Translations under genes and position numbers: made by a program | Part shown: positions 23,650 through 35,202 of the stretch, in pieces | How positions within the stretch are numbered: the stretch's first letter is position 1 | Layout: each line of letters opens with the position of its first letter | The notes under the pieces: generated by a model | Databases searched by the model: none | What the model saw: only the letters and a program-made list of their open reading frames with translations | Told to the model about the DNA's origin: nothing | NCBI GenBank assembly: GCA_021397845.1 | Contig: CM038048.1 | Location: forward strand, 28,704,727-28,768,726 | Direction of reading: 5' to 3' | Length of the DNA: 64,000 nucleotides | Source of the DNA: Areca catechu | Lineage: Eukaryota; Streptophyta; Magnoliopsida; Arecales; Arecaceae

Positions 23650-24934
23650 TGTAGGCTTAGATAGGCAACCCAAGAGGGGGGGTGAATTGGGTTTTATAAA
23701 ATTTTTGTACTGTTTGCAAAGTATGAACTAAAGCAAGTATAAGCTAATGTGAACTAAAGTAAGTATGTGCTAATGCAATTCAAGTGCTTGTGTATTTCAA
23801 ATAAATGCAGCGGAAATAAAGAAATAAAAGTACAAAGAGAACAATCATACAAACACAAAGATTTATAGTGGTTCGGTGCCAACCAAGCACCTACATCCAC
23901 TTCCAAAGCCACCCTTGAAAATTTCACTAAGTTTTATTTTATAACTTAGGATCACCAATAACATTTACAACTTGTTTTGTCTTCGAGCTCACAAGTCAAA
24001 TCCTAGTTGGTTTCAAGGCTCACCAACAACCACCCTTGATTTTACGGGATAACCAAGAACCTAAACAACTTGTTTTGGCTTTGGGCTCACAAGTAAAACC
24101 CTAGTTGGTTTCAAGGCTCACCAACAACCACTTTGGTTTTCAATGACTCACCAAAAACCTCTTTGATTTTTCAAGACTCACCAAAAATCTTAAGTGAAAC
24201 AATGTAAGAGCAAGAATAAATGAATACAATAAAAACTTTCTAAAATAAAGTAAATATCTCTTTGAAGCCCTTGAATGTTGATGAAGATCTTGTCTTCAAG
24301 TTGATGAAGCCTTTGATTGATGCTTGTAGATATAGACTTTGAATGCTCTTTTTGAAACTTGGAAGCTTGAAGGTTTTGAATCATTCAACTCTTGAATCCT
24401 TGAAGAATATTCAAAAAAATCACCAAAGGATTACTTTCCCATTTGATTTTTGATGTTTATATAGCTCTCCAAATCATAGATGATCGTTTATGACTGTTGG
24501 GGATGAAGATATGGCCGTTTAAAGCAAGTTGGAGAAGTTATGCAGCTTTTGAAAACTAGTCGTTACAGTCAAGTGTCGACACCTGGTTCCCAGGTGTCGA
24601 CACTTGGTTCTGCAAGTGTCAGCACTTGGTTCTGCAAGTGTCAACACTTGATCTACAAGTGTCAACACTTGATCCTTAGGTGTCGACACTTGGTTAAGCC
24701 AGTACTGAAATTTCTTCAAAATTAAATTTTAAGTCCTTCCAATTCTTCCTTATATTCCAAAGTCCTTATAACTTGATTTTTCATTAATTTAAGAACTTTT
24801 TCAACTAAAATACAAGCATTTCTTCATTTAACATGGATGAGTACTAAGATCTGAAAAACATACTTAAAATATAATTAGTACTCATATATACTTAAATATT
24901 TTGTCAATCATCAAAATCAAGACCAGAGTCAACA
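23650..24934 (-). repeat. 5' LTR of the gag-only element
   Basis: 1,285 bp. Differs from the left LTR by a 29-bp local duplication near 23725-23765 (GAACTAAAG-AAGTAT unit) and by two fewer palindrome units. Confidence 0.92.
24570..24693. repeat. Palindrome array, six units (right LTR)
   Basis: Counterpart of 20370-20535 with six units. The first unit looks like a fusion of left units 1 and 3, consistent with loss by slippage or unequal exchange. Confidence 0.9.
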
Positions 24935-25689
24935 GATGGCAATTTCTTGGATGTTGAAAGAGCCGGTTGGTGGAGACTTCTTGGAGCTAGAATAATGGTT
25001 GGGCCTCATGCCCTTCTCCCTTACGGAGCGGCAAAGCAAAAAGATTGTAATGGAGGAAAAAGAACTTGAAATTTTATTCATAACATAACATGCTTGATTA
25101 CAAGAGAATTAGGGGTATTTATAGACTTCCCTAGCCCTTTCAAATTCAAATTACAAGCTTAAAGAGTGGAGTGAAGAGTGGAGGGATAAGTGGAATTTAT
25201 GCATAAAGAGTGAAAAGATAAGTGGGGGAGTTACAACTTGAATTTAAGTTCAAAACTCTTGGGTGCCAAAATGAAGGTGAGGTGGCATCATGATGTGGTG
25301 TGGGAGGTGAGGTTGCTTCCTATCTTGGCATGGTGAGGTGGTGCTCCAACTTGGCAAGGTAGTTGGGTGGTTTACTCCATCCTATCTTGATGCTTCATGG
25401 TCTTGATCTTATCCAATTTGAGCCCAACTTGAACCCATCTTGTCTAATTACAAGACCCAACTATTTACAAGATCAAATTGATCCCAAGAAGACTAAATTG
25501 AGCCTAACAAAACTAAATTAAAAATGAAATTGAAATGGACTCAACTCTAATTACAGGACTCATGCTGAAACTAAAAATAAGGTTGAAGACAAAATTAGAG
25601 TCTGGTTTATTCACTTGTAATCCATATCAAGCTTGGGTTGACCTGTTTTGCTTGGAGCCTCTTTCGTATCCTGGTGCCCACACCAACTC

Positions 25690-26230
25690 TCCCGGGATGG
25701 GAAGAACTCGACCCTGTCAAGTATGGGTTAACTTGACTTTGGTAATGTTCTAGTAGATCTGGGTTGACCCTTTGCAGATCCTCTTGAGTGATCCATGAGT
25801 CTTCGGATTCCGATCAACTTTGCCAATGAACCAAGTAGCGTTGATAACCTTTACTCCAGGTAGTAATAGCCTGGTCATCCATAATACACTCAATCCTATC
25901 TCGCTATTTTGGTAAAGTAGCTGCTGGACACTCAGGGATAGGCTCACTCTCAAAAGTAGGCTCAGGCCCAAAAGGCTCACTAGGTATTATTATTGGCTCC
26001 TTATACTCTACTAGGTCTGAAACATTGAAGGTCAAGCTGATACCTAAATCAGATGATAACTCAAGCACATACGCATTAGGTCCAATTTTTTTTATTATTT
26101 TATATTGACCTGCATCACAGGTATGCAACATTTTCATGGTTCCTAGTGGGAACCGTTCATGTCTAAGACTTATCATGACATAGTCTCTCTCAGTGAACTC
26201 TTTGACTCTCTTATTTGAATTTGTCATATG
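25690..26230 (-). pseudogene. Chromovirus G integrase C-terminus and chromodomain
   Basis: 25904-26227 (minus, 107 codons) carries E-R-D-Y-V-M-I-S-L-R-H-E-R-F-P-L-G-T, then a GPY/F-like K-I-I-K-K-I-G-P-N-A-Y-V-L-E-L and L-V-E-Y-K-E. 25750-25900 carries the chromodomain (I-M-D-D-Q-A-I-T-T, G-Y-Q-R-Y-L-V-H-W, S-E-D-S-W-I-T-Q-E-D-L-Q), with a frameshift at the junction and one stop. It would tether integration to chromatin. Best-kept chromodomain in the window along with D. Confidence 0.85.
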
Positions 26231-27060
26231 CCTATAAGTTCATTGCTTAATTGAATTTTCCTATTGATTTCCTTATGTAAATCTCTAATATGCTGGGCAT
26301 ATGACTCTACAGACTCAGAAATTCATGCATGCATGGATAAAGGAATGAGGTTTATGGGCTTGTTTGGCTTGTAACCATGGATGATCTCAAATGGGATTTT
26401 CCCAGTGGTCCTATTGACTAAGCTATTATAAGCAAATTCGGCATGAGGTAATAATAGATCCCAATTTTTCATACTACCATCGACTAGGCATCTTAACAGG
26501 ATTTTTAGACTTTGATTGACAACTTCAGTTTGGCCATCAGTTTGAGGATGGTAGGCAGTAGAGAATTTGAGTTTGGTTCCTAGTATATGCCAAAGGGTCT
26601 TCCAGAAATACCTAGTGAACCTAAGATCTCTATCTGATACAATGGTTTTGGGTAACCAATGCAGCCTAACCACTTTATTTAGAAAAAGCCTAGCCACTCT
26701 CGAAGCATCATAAGTCTGGGAACAAGGTATGAAGTATGCCATCTTAGAGAATTGATCAACCACAACATAAATAGAATCATGTTTTCTTATGGTCTTTGGT
26801 AACCCTAATACAAAGTCCATACTAAGATCCTGTCATGGGCAATTAGGGACTGGTAGAGGGGTGTATAGTCTAGTGTTTTGATTTTGCTATTTGGCAATAG
26901 CACATGTTCGACATCGGGCCACAACTTGGACTACATTCCTTTTGAGGCCAGGCTAAAAGAATTGGTCTTCTATAGCTAAAATGGTCTTGTTTCTACCAAA
27001 ATGGTGAGCTAAACCTCCAGCATGAATTTTCCATGCTAAGAATTCTCTAATAGATGTTCG
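26231..27060 (-). pseudogene. Chromovirus G integrase: HHCC and catalytic core
   Basis: 26323-26820 is open for 165 codons. It includes the first catalytic Asp in M-D-F-V-L-G-L-P, the second in V-S-D-R-D, and Glu in D-G-Q-T-E-V-V-N-Q, so DDE is complete. Upstream (26860-27030) lie the His pair (G-L-A-H-H-F-G-R-N-K) and Cys pair (C-R-T-C) of the HHCC zinc module, with stops near 26825, 26890 and 26953. The integrase would join element DNA to the host chromosome; here it is inactivated only by a few stops. Confidence 0.88.
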
Positions 27061-28470
27061 AGGGATACACAACTTATTTTCCTTGAAAGGAATCCATCAT
27101 GGAGGATATAGTCACTATAAAAGCAAGATGGTCCTTGGTGAAGAGATTGATAAATGTCACTAAAGTCGAGACACTTAGGATATTCTTCTTTCATCCTGTC
27201 AAATCCTACAACTTTAGTGCTAACCAAGGTCAAAAGCATGGATCATCGACAAGGGCATCAGCTACTCGGTTTTCAGTACCAGCATGGTGTTTCAAGACAA
27301 AGGAATAAGCTTGGATATATTCTACCCACTTCCCATGCCTAGGGTTCAACTTCTTTTAAGAGTTACGGAATTAGAGTGCTTTGTGATCTGAACATAAGAT
27401 GAACTCCTACGATAATAGGTAATGTCTTCAATATCTTAAGGCTTGAACTACCGCATATAATTTTTTATCATAAGTTGAATACCTAAGTTTGACTCATTTA
27501 ATTTTTTGCTGTAAAATGCCTCTAAGTGATTTTCTTGACTCAAGACTCCTCCAATTCCTACTCTAGAGGCATCACAAGCAACCTTAAATACCTTTGAAAA
27601 GTTAGGTAATCTTAAAATGGGTGCTTGGGTCATTTTCTCTTTGATTTCTAGGAAGGCTCTATCGGTGGCTTTGGTCCATTCAAAGGTTTCCTTCATAATG
27701 CAGTCGGTAATGGGTGCAACAATCGAACTAAATCCTTGAATAAATCTCCTATAGAAGGTGGCAAGACCATGGAAGCTATGCACTTCATGTATACTAGTGG
27801 GTATAGGCCACTCAACTATGGACTTGACTTTCTTTGGGTCGGCAGACACTCCTTCAGAGGTGACAACAAATCCTAGAAAGATAAATCTATGGATCAAGAA
27901 TTCACATTTCTTCAGGTTGGCATAGTGGCTATCTTGTCTAAGGGCTTGGCAAACTTGTCAAAGATGGTTCAGGTGGTCTTCCTTAGTCCTACTGTAGATA
28001 AAAATGTCATCGAAATAGACCATAACAAATTTTCCAATGAATGTTCTTAAGACTTGGATCATGATCCTTATGAAGGTACTTGATGCATTGGAAAGACCAA
28101 AAGTCATCAATACCCACTCATACAGGCCATCCTTAGTCTTAAAAGTTGTTTTCCAATCATCCCAGGTTTAATTCTCACTTGATGATAGCTACTCTTAAGG
28201 TCAATCTTGGAGAAAATAGTGGCTCCAGCCATCATGTCTAACATGTCATCCAAACGGGGAATAGGGAAACGATACTTGACTTTGATCTTATTAATGGCTC
28301 GACTATCCACACACATTCTCTATGTGCTATCTTTCTTGGGGTTCAAAAGGGCATGTACTGCACATGGGCTCAGGCTTTCCCTAATGAATCCCTTTTGGAG
28401 AAGATCTTCAACTTGTCATTGTAACTCAGAATGTTCAGTGGGATTCATCATATAATGTGGAAGGTTTGGT
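27036..28470 (-). pseudogene. Chromovirus G reverse transcriptase and RNase H
   Basis: On the minus strand: 28107-28316 has M-C-V-D-S-R-A-I-N-K-I and F-S-K-I-D-L-K-S-S-Y-H-Q-V; 27994-28020 has the catalytic V-Y-F-D-D-I-F-I-Y box. 27448-27897 has F-L-G-F-V-V-T, A-D-P-K-K-V, the thumb, then RNase H starting F-K-V-A-C-D-A-S-R-V-G-I-G-G-V-L. 27036-27239 is the RNase H to integrase connection. Frameshifts separate these blocks (near 28110, 27900 and 27450). Confidence 0.88.
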
Positions 28471-28479
28471 AATGTAGCT

Positions 28480-29170
28480 CCTGGGACCAAATTTATGGCA
28501 TGCTGAATGTTCCTTAAAGGTGGAAGGTGATTAGGGAGGTCCTTTGGAAACACATCTTGAAATTCCTTCAAAAATCTTATCTCTTCCTTGGGTTGTTCCT
28601 TATGGGGTTGATTCTAGACTTCCTTGGTAGACAAAATCCAAATAGGTGAACCCGCATTAAGCTCTTGTTCTAATTCCTTAGCACTGATCAAATTCATCCC
28701 TTATTTCTTGTCCTTCAGATTACTAGACCCTCTCCTAATGTTGTCCTTAGGTGGTGAAGAATTGATCACAATTTTCTTTCCATTATGGGTGAAGGAACAA
28801 GAATTAGAATGACCATATAATATAGCATCATGATCATACAACCATGGTCAACCTAAGATGACGCTACTAACCCCCATAGGAAGAACATCACACCAAACCT
28901 TCTCTTGGTATGACTGGACTTGGATTGTTACTCGGCATCTAAACTTGATGGGAATTGAGATCGAATCTATCCAAGATACTTTATATGGGTTGGGATGGGG
29001 AACAGTGGATAAACCTAAGTTTTTGACAGCACTGGTTGAAATAGCATTGACATAGCTCCCACTATCTATGATGATCTTGCAGACTTTTTCTCTTAATTTA
29101 ACAAAAGTTTGTAAGATGTTGGTCCTATGCCAATTTTCTTACTCCTTGGTCTAGGTCAAGATGCATCTAA
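28480..29170 (-). pseudogene. Chromovirus G protease region
   Basis: Minus strand 29040-29066 reads D-S-G-S-Y-V-N-A-I, the aspartic protease active site (D-S/T-G). It is followed (28858-29040) by V-P-H-P-N-P-Y, V-W-C-D-V-L-P-M-G and a decayed G-W-P-W-L-Y-D-H-D flap and dimer region. 28480-28860 is the acidic linker to RT. The protease would cleave the gag-pol precursor. Confidence 0.75.
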
Positions 29171-30328
29171 CTCCCAAATATTTAGATGAGTTAATTATTT
29201 CTTCATCTCCCTCATACTCATCAACTAAGTTTACTCCTGCTTCATATACCTCTTATAATATTCTATGGGTTTAGGGGCTTCATCTTCCAATTCCCCTATG
29301 TGTAAAGCCCGGGTAGGGCACTGACTAGTATAGTGGCCAACTTTTGGCACCTAAAATAATGAACATTACTCTCTCTGAATTTCAGGGCTTTTATCTTTAT
29401 CATCCTTATGAGCTAGTGGGGTAGCGGGACTGGATCGGTTGGATGGAATTTGACTTAGACTTGGCCTATTTCTAGGGGTGCTAATCCTATTTGGTTCAAG
29501 TCGACGGATAATGGGTCCCCTTTAAAATCTCTCACAATCACTAGCAATTTGGTAGGCTTGGTCTAGATCATGGACTTCTCTCAAAAATAATTCTCTTTGA
29601 ATTTTCTCACGTAGGCTAGCTTGAAACCTAGACAAGGTTACAGCTTCAGACTCAACTACACTACATCTTATAACAAACTCGTCAAATTTGGTAATGTACT
29701 CAGACACGGTCTTATTTCCTTGACTCAATCTCTGCCATTGATCTAAAAATCTTTGTTCATAGGACATGGGCAGATATTTCTCTCTGAGTTTAATCTTCAT
29801 GAATCTCCATGTCACTATGGCTATGTCTCCTCTTTGATGACATAAACGCTCAACATTCCACCAATATAACATAGCCTATCGGACTAACCTAAGTTTGGCA
29901 AACTTAAATTTTCTCTCTTCCGACATCTCATACCACTCAAAATACTGATCCATGTCTCCCTCCCAGTCTATATATACCTTAGGATCTAAGTTTCAATTAA
30001 AAGTGGGTGCATCTAGATGAATGTTCCTAAGAGCTCTTTCATTTGGATCAACATAGTCATGGTGTGGCCTTCTTTGGTGAGGATTAGGAGCAGGTTCATG
30101 GTGTTGGACTCTAGGATGGAGGGATGCCAATCTAGATGCTTGTGGCTCAGTACGGGTCATGCGGGTCTCTTCAAGGATCTCTATTCTTTCCTCCACTTGA
30201 TCAAACCTATTGTTCAATTGTTTGAACTGCTCAATCATAGTTCTCAATATGATTTCTAGATTTGGGTCCATGGTGACACTGGGTTGGGTGTGAGAGGGTT
30301 GGTATGGAGTCCCTGATCTAGTGGTCAT
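29171..30328 (-). pseudogene. Chromovirus G gag
   Basis: The start at 30328 (complement) gives M-T-T-R-S-G-T-P-Y-Q-P; a coiled coil follows (Q-F-K-Q-L-N-N-R-F-D-Q-V), then A-P-T-F-N. A stop at about 29992 splits it. 29522-29872 holds the capsid C-terminal part (L-R-E-K-Y-L-P, Q-R-L-S-Q-G, Y-I-T-K-F-D-E-F, V-H-D-L-D-Q-A-Y-Q-I-A). The zinc knuckle near 29333-29375 is broken by a frameshift. Full-length homolog of the D and D2 gags. Confidence 0.85.
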
Positions 30329-30709
30329 GTAAAATAAAAGACTCATTCTAGGGCTTGCTAGACCTAGAAGTTCAATGTAATATGAATTGACTAAGTATAG
30401 ATGAAGACTACAATTACCCTTTCAACTGGCCAGGTAAGAGGTGGGATTGTGGGAGGCTCCCCCTGCTCTCGCAGGGTCCTAATTAAATCACCACAAGTCT
30501 GCTTAAGGCATTTGTCGTTTGACACCCCTAGCCTTAGACACCAATCCATGGAAGTAAGTGAAGAATTAACTCACACTAGTCCCAACACACTACTTGAGCT
30601 TGACCTGTTGCTGTTCCTAGTTCTAATTAGGTTTCTATTCAATTTATTTAAGGCTTGGGTTCGATGCAAGATGAGGTGGATTATTTTTAGGCCAAGGAAA
30701 GGTGATGAA
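30329..30709 (-). other. Leader of chromovirus G, gag-proximal part
   Basis: Non-coding, with the shared CTGGCCAGGTAAGAGGTGGG block (near 30427-30446). It ends in ATGAA, the target of the solo LTR. Confidence 0.7.
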
Positions 30710-33149
30710 TGTAGGGATCCGGTGCAACGCAGCGGAAGGGTAATTTCAAAATTGAAACTAAATTCACACCAAAAATCCTAAACCAGGAACTCCTTAAATA
30801 AGACTAGAACATATGACAAGCATATCTATGCAAATTAGGATTAGGGTACCAACCTGTAATCGCTTATTCCAACAAACTTAAAGTTGAAGGGGCTAACTGA
30901 ATTCACCAGGCATCCAGGTGTCCGCCCTCTGATGGTGATCCACACAGAGCAATGATCAAGAACACTATCTTCTTGTCCAATGGTTCCTCCTATTGAGTTC
31001 TTCTTCCTAGAACTCAATTCTTCGGATTATGGCTGGAATTCTTCCACACAAGAGGTTGTCTCCCTTTCTTTGATCTCTTCTCCTCCTTCCACTAAGACCT
31101 TGGCCCTTTAAGACACCCTTGTCTTGAAGATAAGACCTTGTCGTAAGAGGATATAGGCTTGTCTTAAATTGGAGGAGAAATTAAGACAAGAATGTCTTAA
31201 TGTAAGAAAGAAAGGAAAGAAAATCAGAACTCCTTCTTTCCTTTACCGTCGGAGACCTTCTCTTTTATTCTTGTTCAGTAACAGAGTTTCGACAGAGGAG
31301 TCCTCTGTAAAGGAAACAATGTAAAACAAGAAAAGAGGGAAGGAGTCTTTTGGAGAGGAAGTAGGAAAAATAAAAGCATTACTCAGATTACAATAACACA
31401 GTTCTGATTTTCCTAACCCGTTAAATAGTTTTCAGAGAGGTGCCCACACAACTCTCTGTAAACTCCTTCTCACGCCCTTCTCATTTTCTCATGCACCTTC
31501 CCTCCTTCTCATGGCATTCCAGATTAAATCCCATGACCTTTCTTAAAGGAAAAGTCGCGATGTTTTAAAAAGAAAGGAGTCGCGACTTTTCATCTCCGAA
31601 GAGATGTTATTTCGCACGACCGGGAAGAAACAGCGCTTTCTTTCTTTCTTAAAAACCCATCAACCGTTGGATTCCCATCCAAGGGGGGACAAGTGAGGTG
31701 CTAAGGTGAGAAATTAAAGGCCGCCCCATCTTAATTCATCAGAGAATTAAGTGGGCGCACCAAGAGTCCATGCGCCCATGGACTCCTCCAAATGGCATGC
31801 CAAGAGTCCATTAGCGCATGGACTCTTGCCATTTTGGCATGAAAAGAATAAGGGGCGTGTGGGGGGCTAGCCTAAATACTTGGTTAGCCAATAGGGTTAG
31901 CCATAATCCCTATAAACTCAATTAGGGTCTAATTAGATCCAATTAGAACCCAAATTGAACCAATCCGGAACCCTAATTCGAATCTAATTCGAATAGAAGC
32001 TAGGATTTCCAACACCTACTAGAGTGTCATCATGCAAAATGATTTAATTACAAAATTAAACCCTTGATCAATTCTCTTAAGTGTGTGACCCATTGGGTTC
32101 CACATCTTGCCAGCAGTGGGTTCGAATACAAGTTGACCTAACTTGATTATAACTCTTTCTAATCGATTTAGGTCAAATCGGGCTTACCCGATTATGATCA
32201 ATTAAGACTCTTCCTAATAAGTGATCATTCAATTTAATCAACCCACAAGACAAGATTGACGTCTAGCAACGTGTCATGTCTACCCGGAAGATATGGAAAT
32301 TCTGGTGAAATACCAAAACTACCCTTCAGTAGAAAGTTACCGTACAATTAAATCCTTCGATCAGCCTGCACCCAGAATATAATTATGGATATGGATATAT
32401 GTCAATTCCAATATTACATTCGTTTCTAGCTCAATCTTATATTGATGATTCAATTATCTTGATATTAGAAATCATCTCTAATATCTTTACTTTGATCAAA
32501 GATTCCCTGAATCATCATCCGATTGATAACTAGCGGGATACATTCTCCTCTTACTTAGAGTGATCGATTCCTTGTTGACCTACTCATTACCTTCATATCC
32601 AATTCACCATTCCCAGTATCAATCCTGTGCATGACTCAGTGTCATGATTAGAATTGAACCAAAGCATGAGCTCATGTATATAAGGTACTTATGGCAGTCT
32701 CAGGTCAAAGGATTACTTGTACCACTCCCACTATGAGAACCTTCTATTGACATGTAGCTAAGACTCCATTAGATGTTCTCAAGTTGGATCATATCAGTGA
32801 ACTCATTCTCTAATGAGCACCCACATCCTAGTATTAGTATCATACACAAGTGACTGTGAGAGCAGTCACCCTCTCCAGTATATATAGGATATGCTTGTCT
32901 TACCGGAAAAATCCTGATCCCCTACTCAGGGTTCCTTTGACTAGGAATACTTTAGATTAAGGTTTTAAGACTTTAGGTCTCACTGGTATGATCTCATCAT
33001 AACCCTAAAATCATAGTCCTAATCTATGGGGTTCATCATATAATATAAACACAGCGTATGATGAAAAATGATGCCTTTATTAGAATATTGTCAATTACAA
33101 TGGTTTGGGAGATACAACATAGATTGGCTTGTAGGGCATATCCCTTTCA
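30710..33149 (-). repeat. Copia solo LTR nested in the leader of chromovirus G
   Basis: 2,440 bp flanked by a perfect target duplication ATGAA (30705-30709 and 33150-33154), with no internal region. On the minus strand it starts TGAAAGGGATATGCCCTACA and shares later blocks with the LTRs of copia H (AATAAAGGCAT, GATGAACCCCATAGA, a CTAAAGTATTCCTAG-type segment), so it is the same or a sister family. Solo LTRs arise by recombination between the two LTRs of one element. Confidence 0.93.
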
Positions 33150-33154
33150 ATGAA

Positions 33155-33839
33155 AACCTTCCCTTATCTTATAATAGCATTGCCCTTAAGTGATTTAGAA
33201 TGAATGCAACATCATAACAACTTTAACTAATCAATAGAATTTAAAACTAGTTATTCAAAACTTAAATTTCTAATTTGAAATTTGAAATTTAAATTTAAAA
33301 TGTCAAATTTCAAATTTTAAATGTCAGAATTCAAAATTCAAAATTTTAAATTTTCAATTTCAAATTCCAAAATTCTTGATGGGAAACTTTAAATTTGAAA
33401 TGTGTCAGAAATTATTGGGTGTTCAATATGCTAACAAGAAAAAAATCATGCAATTCAAGCAATCACTTTGGCAAATTCATGCAATCACACATCAAGCAAG
33501 CAATTTGCACATCAAACCTTTAATCTAAAGATCTCATATCCGGCCATAGCTCATTACTCCCATGGGTCGTGACAGTATACTTTCGTATACCCGCTCAGGA
33601 GGCATGAAATCTTAGATTAAAGAATGAAAACATTGCAATAATTCTTGAAATTTCAGATCTGAAATCTATGAAGGATATTTTAGACTTGGTTTGAACTGGC
33701 AAATATTGATGTTGGATGCTAAATTAATCTAAGATCTGAATAATTATTGAATCAGTTTTCATATTTATGTCCTAATATGTAGAAATCTCAACATATGCAA
33801 AAATTTCAGCACTTATGCATTCATGTCCTAATCTACCAT
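33155..33839 (-). other. Leader of chromovirus G, PBS-proximal part
   Basis: Non-coding. 33240-33380 is a nearly pure A/T tract made of AAATTT/GAAATT units. 33535-33600 (GGGTCGTGACAGTATAC) matches the leader of F at 63690-63720 in opposite orientation. Confidence 0.7.
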
Positions 33840-33851
33840 GCTCAGATACCA
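33840..33851 (-). other. Primer-binding site, chromovirus G
   Basis: Minus strand TGGTATCTGAGC, one mismatch from the tRNA-iMet complement, four bases from the right LTR. Confidence 0.85.
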
Positions 33852-33855
33852 AGAT

Positions 33856-34647
33856 TGGTGCGGGATGGTGATGAAAAATTTTACATAAAGAGATTAAGTA
33901 ATTAAAGTTAAGCAATAATCCTAAACATAATAGCAAGACTTAGTCATAGAGGAGTGATTAATTGCACTAAAGAAGACTAATAAAGAGATAGTTGGTATCC
34001 TGCAGTGCAAATCACATTCAAGTAAAGAAAATTGACCTTCTTGATTGAGAAATCATCTAATTAGGACAAAACTCTATTCAATATTTCAGACCTTAGAGGG
34101 AAGGAAGGGATTTTGTACCAACAATGAATTCAAGAATTCCTTGTAATGGGATCACTCTTCAACACTGGAAGATTGATGATTGGATGAAAAGGCTATCTCT
34201 TCCTCGAATGTAGAAACTCTTGCTATTGGTTTAGAGGCAAAGAGGACACCATCCTTGACTGGAAGCACTTGAGGGATCCTGCAAAACAAAGAACATGAGA
34301 GGGTGTGGAAAGGTTGGGAACAAACAAAGCAAGAACAATGGAGATAGGAAAGGGAAGGAAAAAGCTTGATGGCAATTTCTTGGATGTTGGAAGAGTTGGT
34401 TGGTGGAGACATCTTGGAGCTAGAATAATGGTTGGGCTTCATGCCCTTCTCACTCATCGAGTGGCAAAGCAAAAAGATTGCAATGAAGGAAAAAGAACTT
34501 CAAATTTTATTCATAACATAACATGATTGATTACAAGAGGTCTAGGGATATTTATAGACTTCTCTAGCCCTTTCAAATTCAAATTACAAGCTTAAAGAGT
34601 GGAGTGAAGAGTGGAAGAATAAGTGGGATTTATGCATGAAGAGTGGA
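33856..34647 (-). repeat. 5' LTR of chromovirus G, truncated
   Basis: Matches 18959-19476 plus 24935-25220 of the left LTR; the part equivalent to 25222-25685 (about 460 bp of U3) is missing. Contains the uninterrupted insertion site of the gag-only element (GATGGCAATTTC, near 34369). TATA complement at 34549-34556; predicted splice AG complement at 34279-34280. Confidence 0.88.
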
Positions 34648-35202
34648 TGGTGGGGACACCAGGATCAGACACAGATCACTGGATCCCATATGGTTTACTG
34701 ATTATGGTTTTTTTAGAACCTTAGTCATGTGTCATATTTTGTAAGCAAGTAAGATTGAGTCTAGGAATAAGTTGAGACTAGTTGATTGTGTCTCAACCCC
34801 AATCCAGTATCGAGTCCTGTATTTTAGTATAAGTCTAGTATGAGTCCAATTTTTGTACAAAAGAGGAGGTTACCCTATTTTGGAGTTCCACCAGGCCTCA
34901 TCCAGGAGTCAGAGGCCACTACATCAGCTTATCAGATTTTGTGTGACACCCTAGGATCCAAGATGCCTTTCTAGATACCCCAATTCCTTCCAGATGCTCT
35001 TCAGTTGCCTAGATTCTCCCTAGATACCAGAGTATATTCCCATACCAGGGCATATCTTGAATCCAGAGGTCCATCTGTGCCCAGCCCAGGAGAAATCAAG
35101 CTTAAGTGCCAGGCCCAAGCTTTTAAGAACCAAGATTCCAGTCTGATGCCAGGAATATACTAGCCCAGGCACCCCAGCTTCCAGGAGGCCCAAAGCCCAC
35201 AC
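34648..35202 (+). repeat. 5' LTR of chromovirus E, piece 1
   Basis: Starts TGGTGGGGACACCAGGATCA, like the A, F and G LTRs. Holds dispersed GAGTCC/GAGTCT motifs (34750-34850). Confidence 0.85.

Larger units (their letters stand above)
19477..24934 (-). mobile_element. Gag-only copia element (TR-GAG-like)
   Basis: 5,458 bp with LTRs 19477-20776 and 23650-24934 and a perfect target duplication GATGG (19472-19476 and 24935-24939). Minus orientation: a perfect tRNA-iMet primer-binding site abuts the right LTR, and a purine tract (AAAAATGGAGAGAT on the minus strand) abuts the left one. The internal 2.9 kb encodes only a copia-type gag; no protease, integrase or RT is present. This is the layout described for non-autonomous TR-GAG elements. 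The empty-site sequence is preserved at 34366-34380 in the sister LTR. Confidence 0.9.
18959..25685 (-). repeat. 3' LTR of chromovirus G, split by a nested element
   Basis: Two pieces (18959-19476 and 24935-25685) collinear with 33856-34647, where the nested element is absent. On the minus strand it starts TGGTGTGGGCACCAGGATAC, like the LTRs of A, E and F. It has a TATA (complement of 25116-25123) and a predicted splice site (AG complement at 19383-19384). Confidence 0.88.
18959..34647 (-). mobile_element. Ty3/gypsy chromovirus G, near full-length, with two nested insertions
   Basis: Minus orientation. The left (3') LTR is 18959-25685, interrupted by a gag-only copia element (19477-24934). 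Internal region is 25686-33855, interrupted by a solo LTR (30710-33149). The right (5') LTR is 33856-34647 and is truncated. Without the insertions the element is about 7.8 kb. It keeps, in order on the minus strand, leader, gag, degenerate knuckle, protease, RT, RNase H, integrase (HHCC, DDE, GPY/F) and chromodomain, each damaged by a few stops or frameshifts. It is the only chromovirus here with a recognisable full pol. Confidence 0.88.

Noticed and set aside
34152..34472. 106-codon minus-strand frame
   Set aside because: Inside the chromovirus G LTR and broken in the sister LTR.
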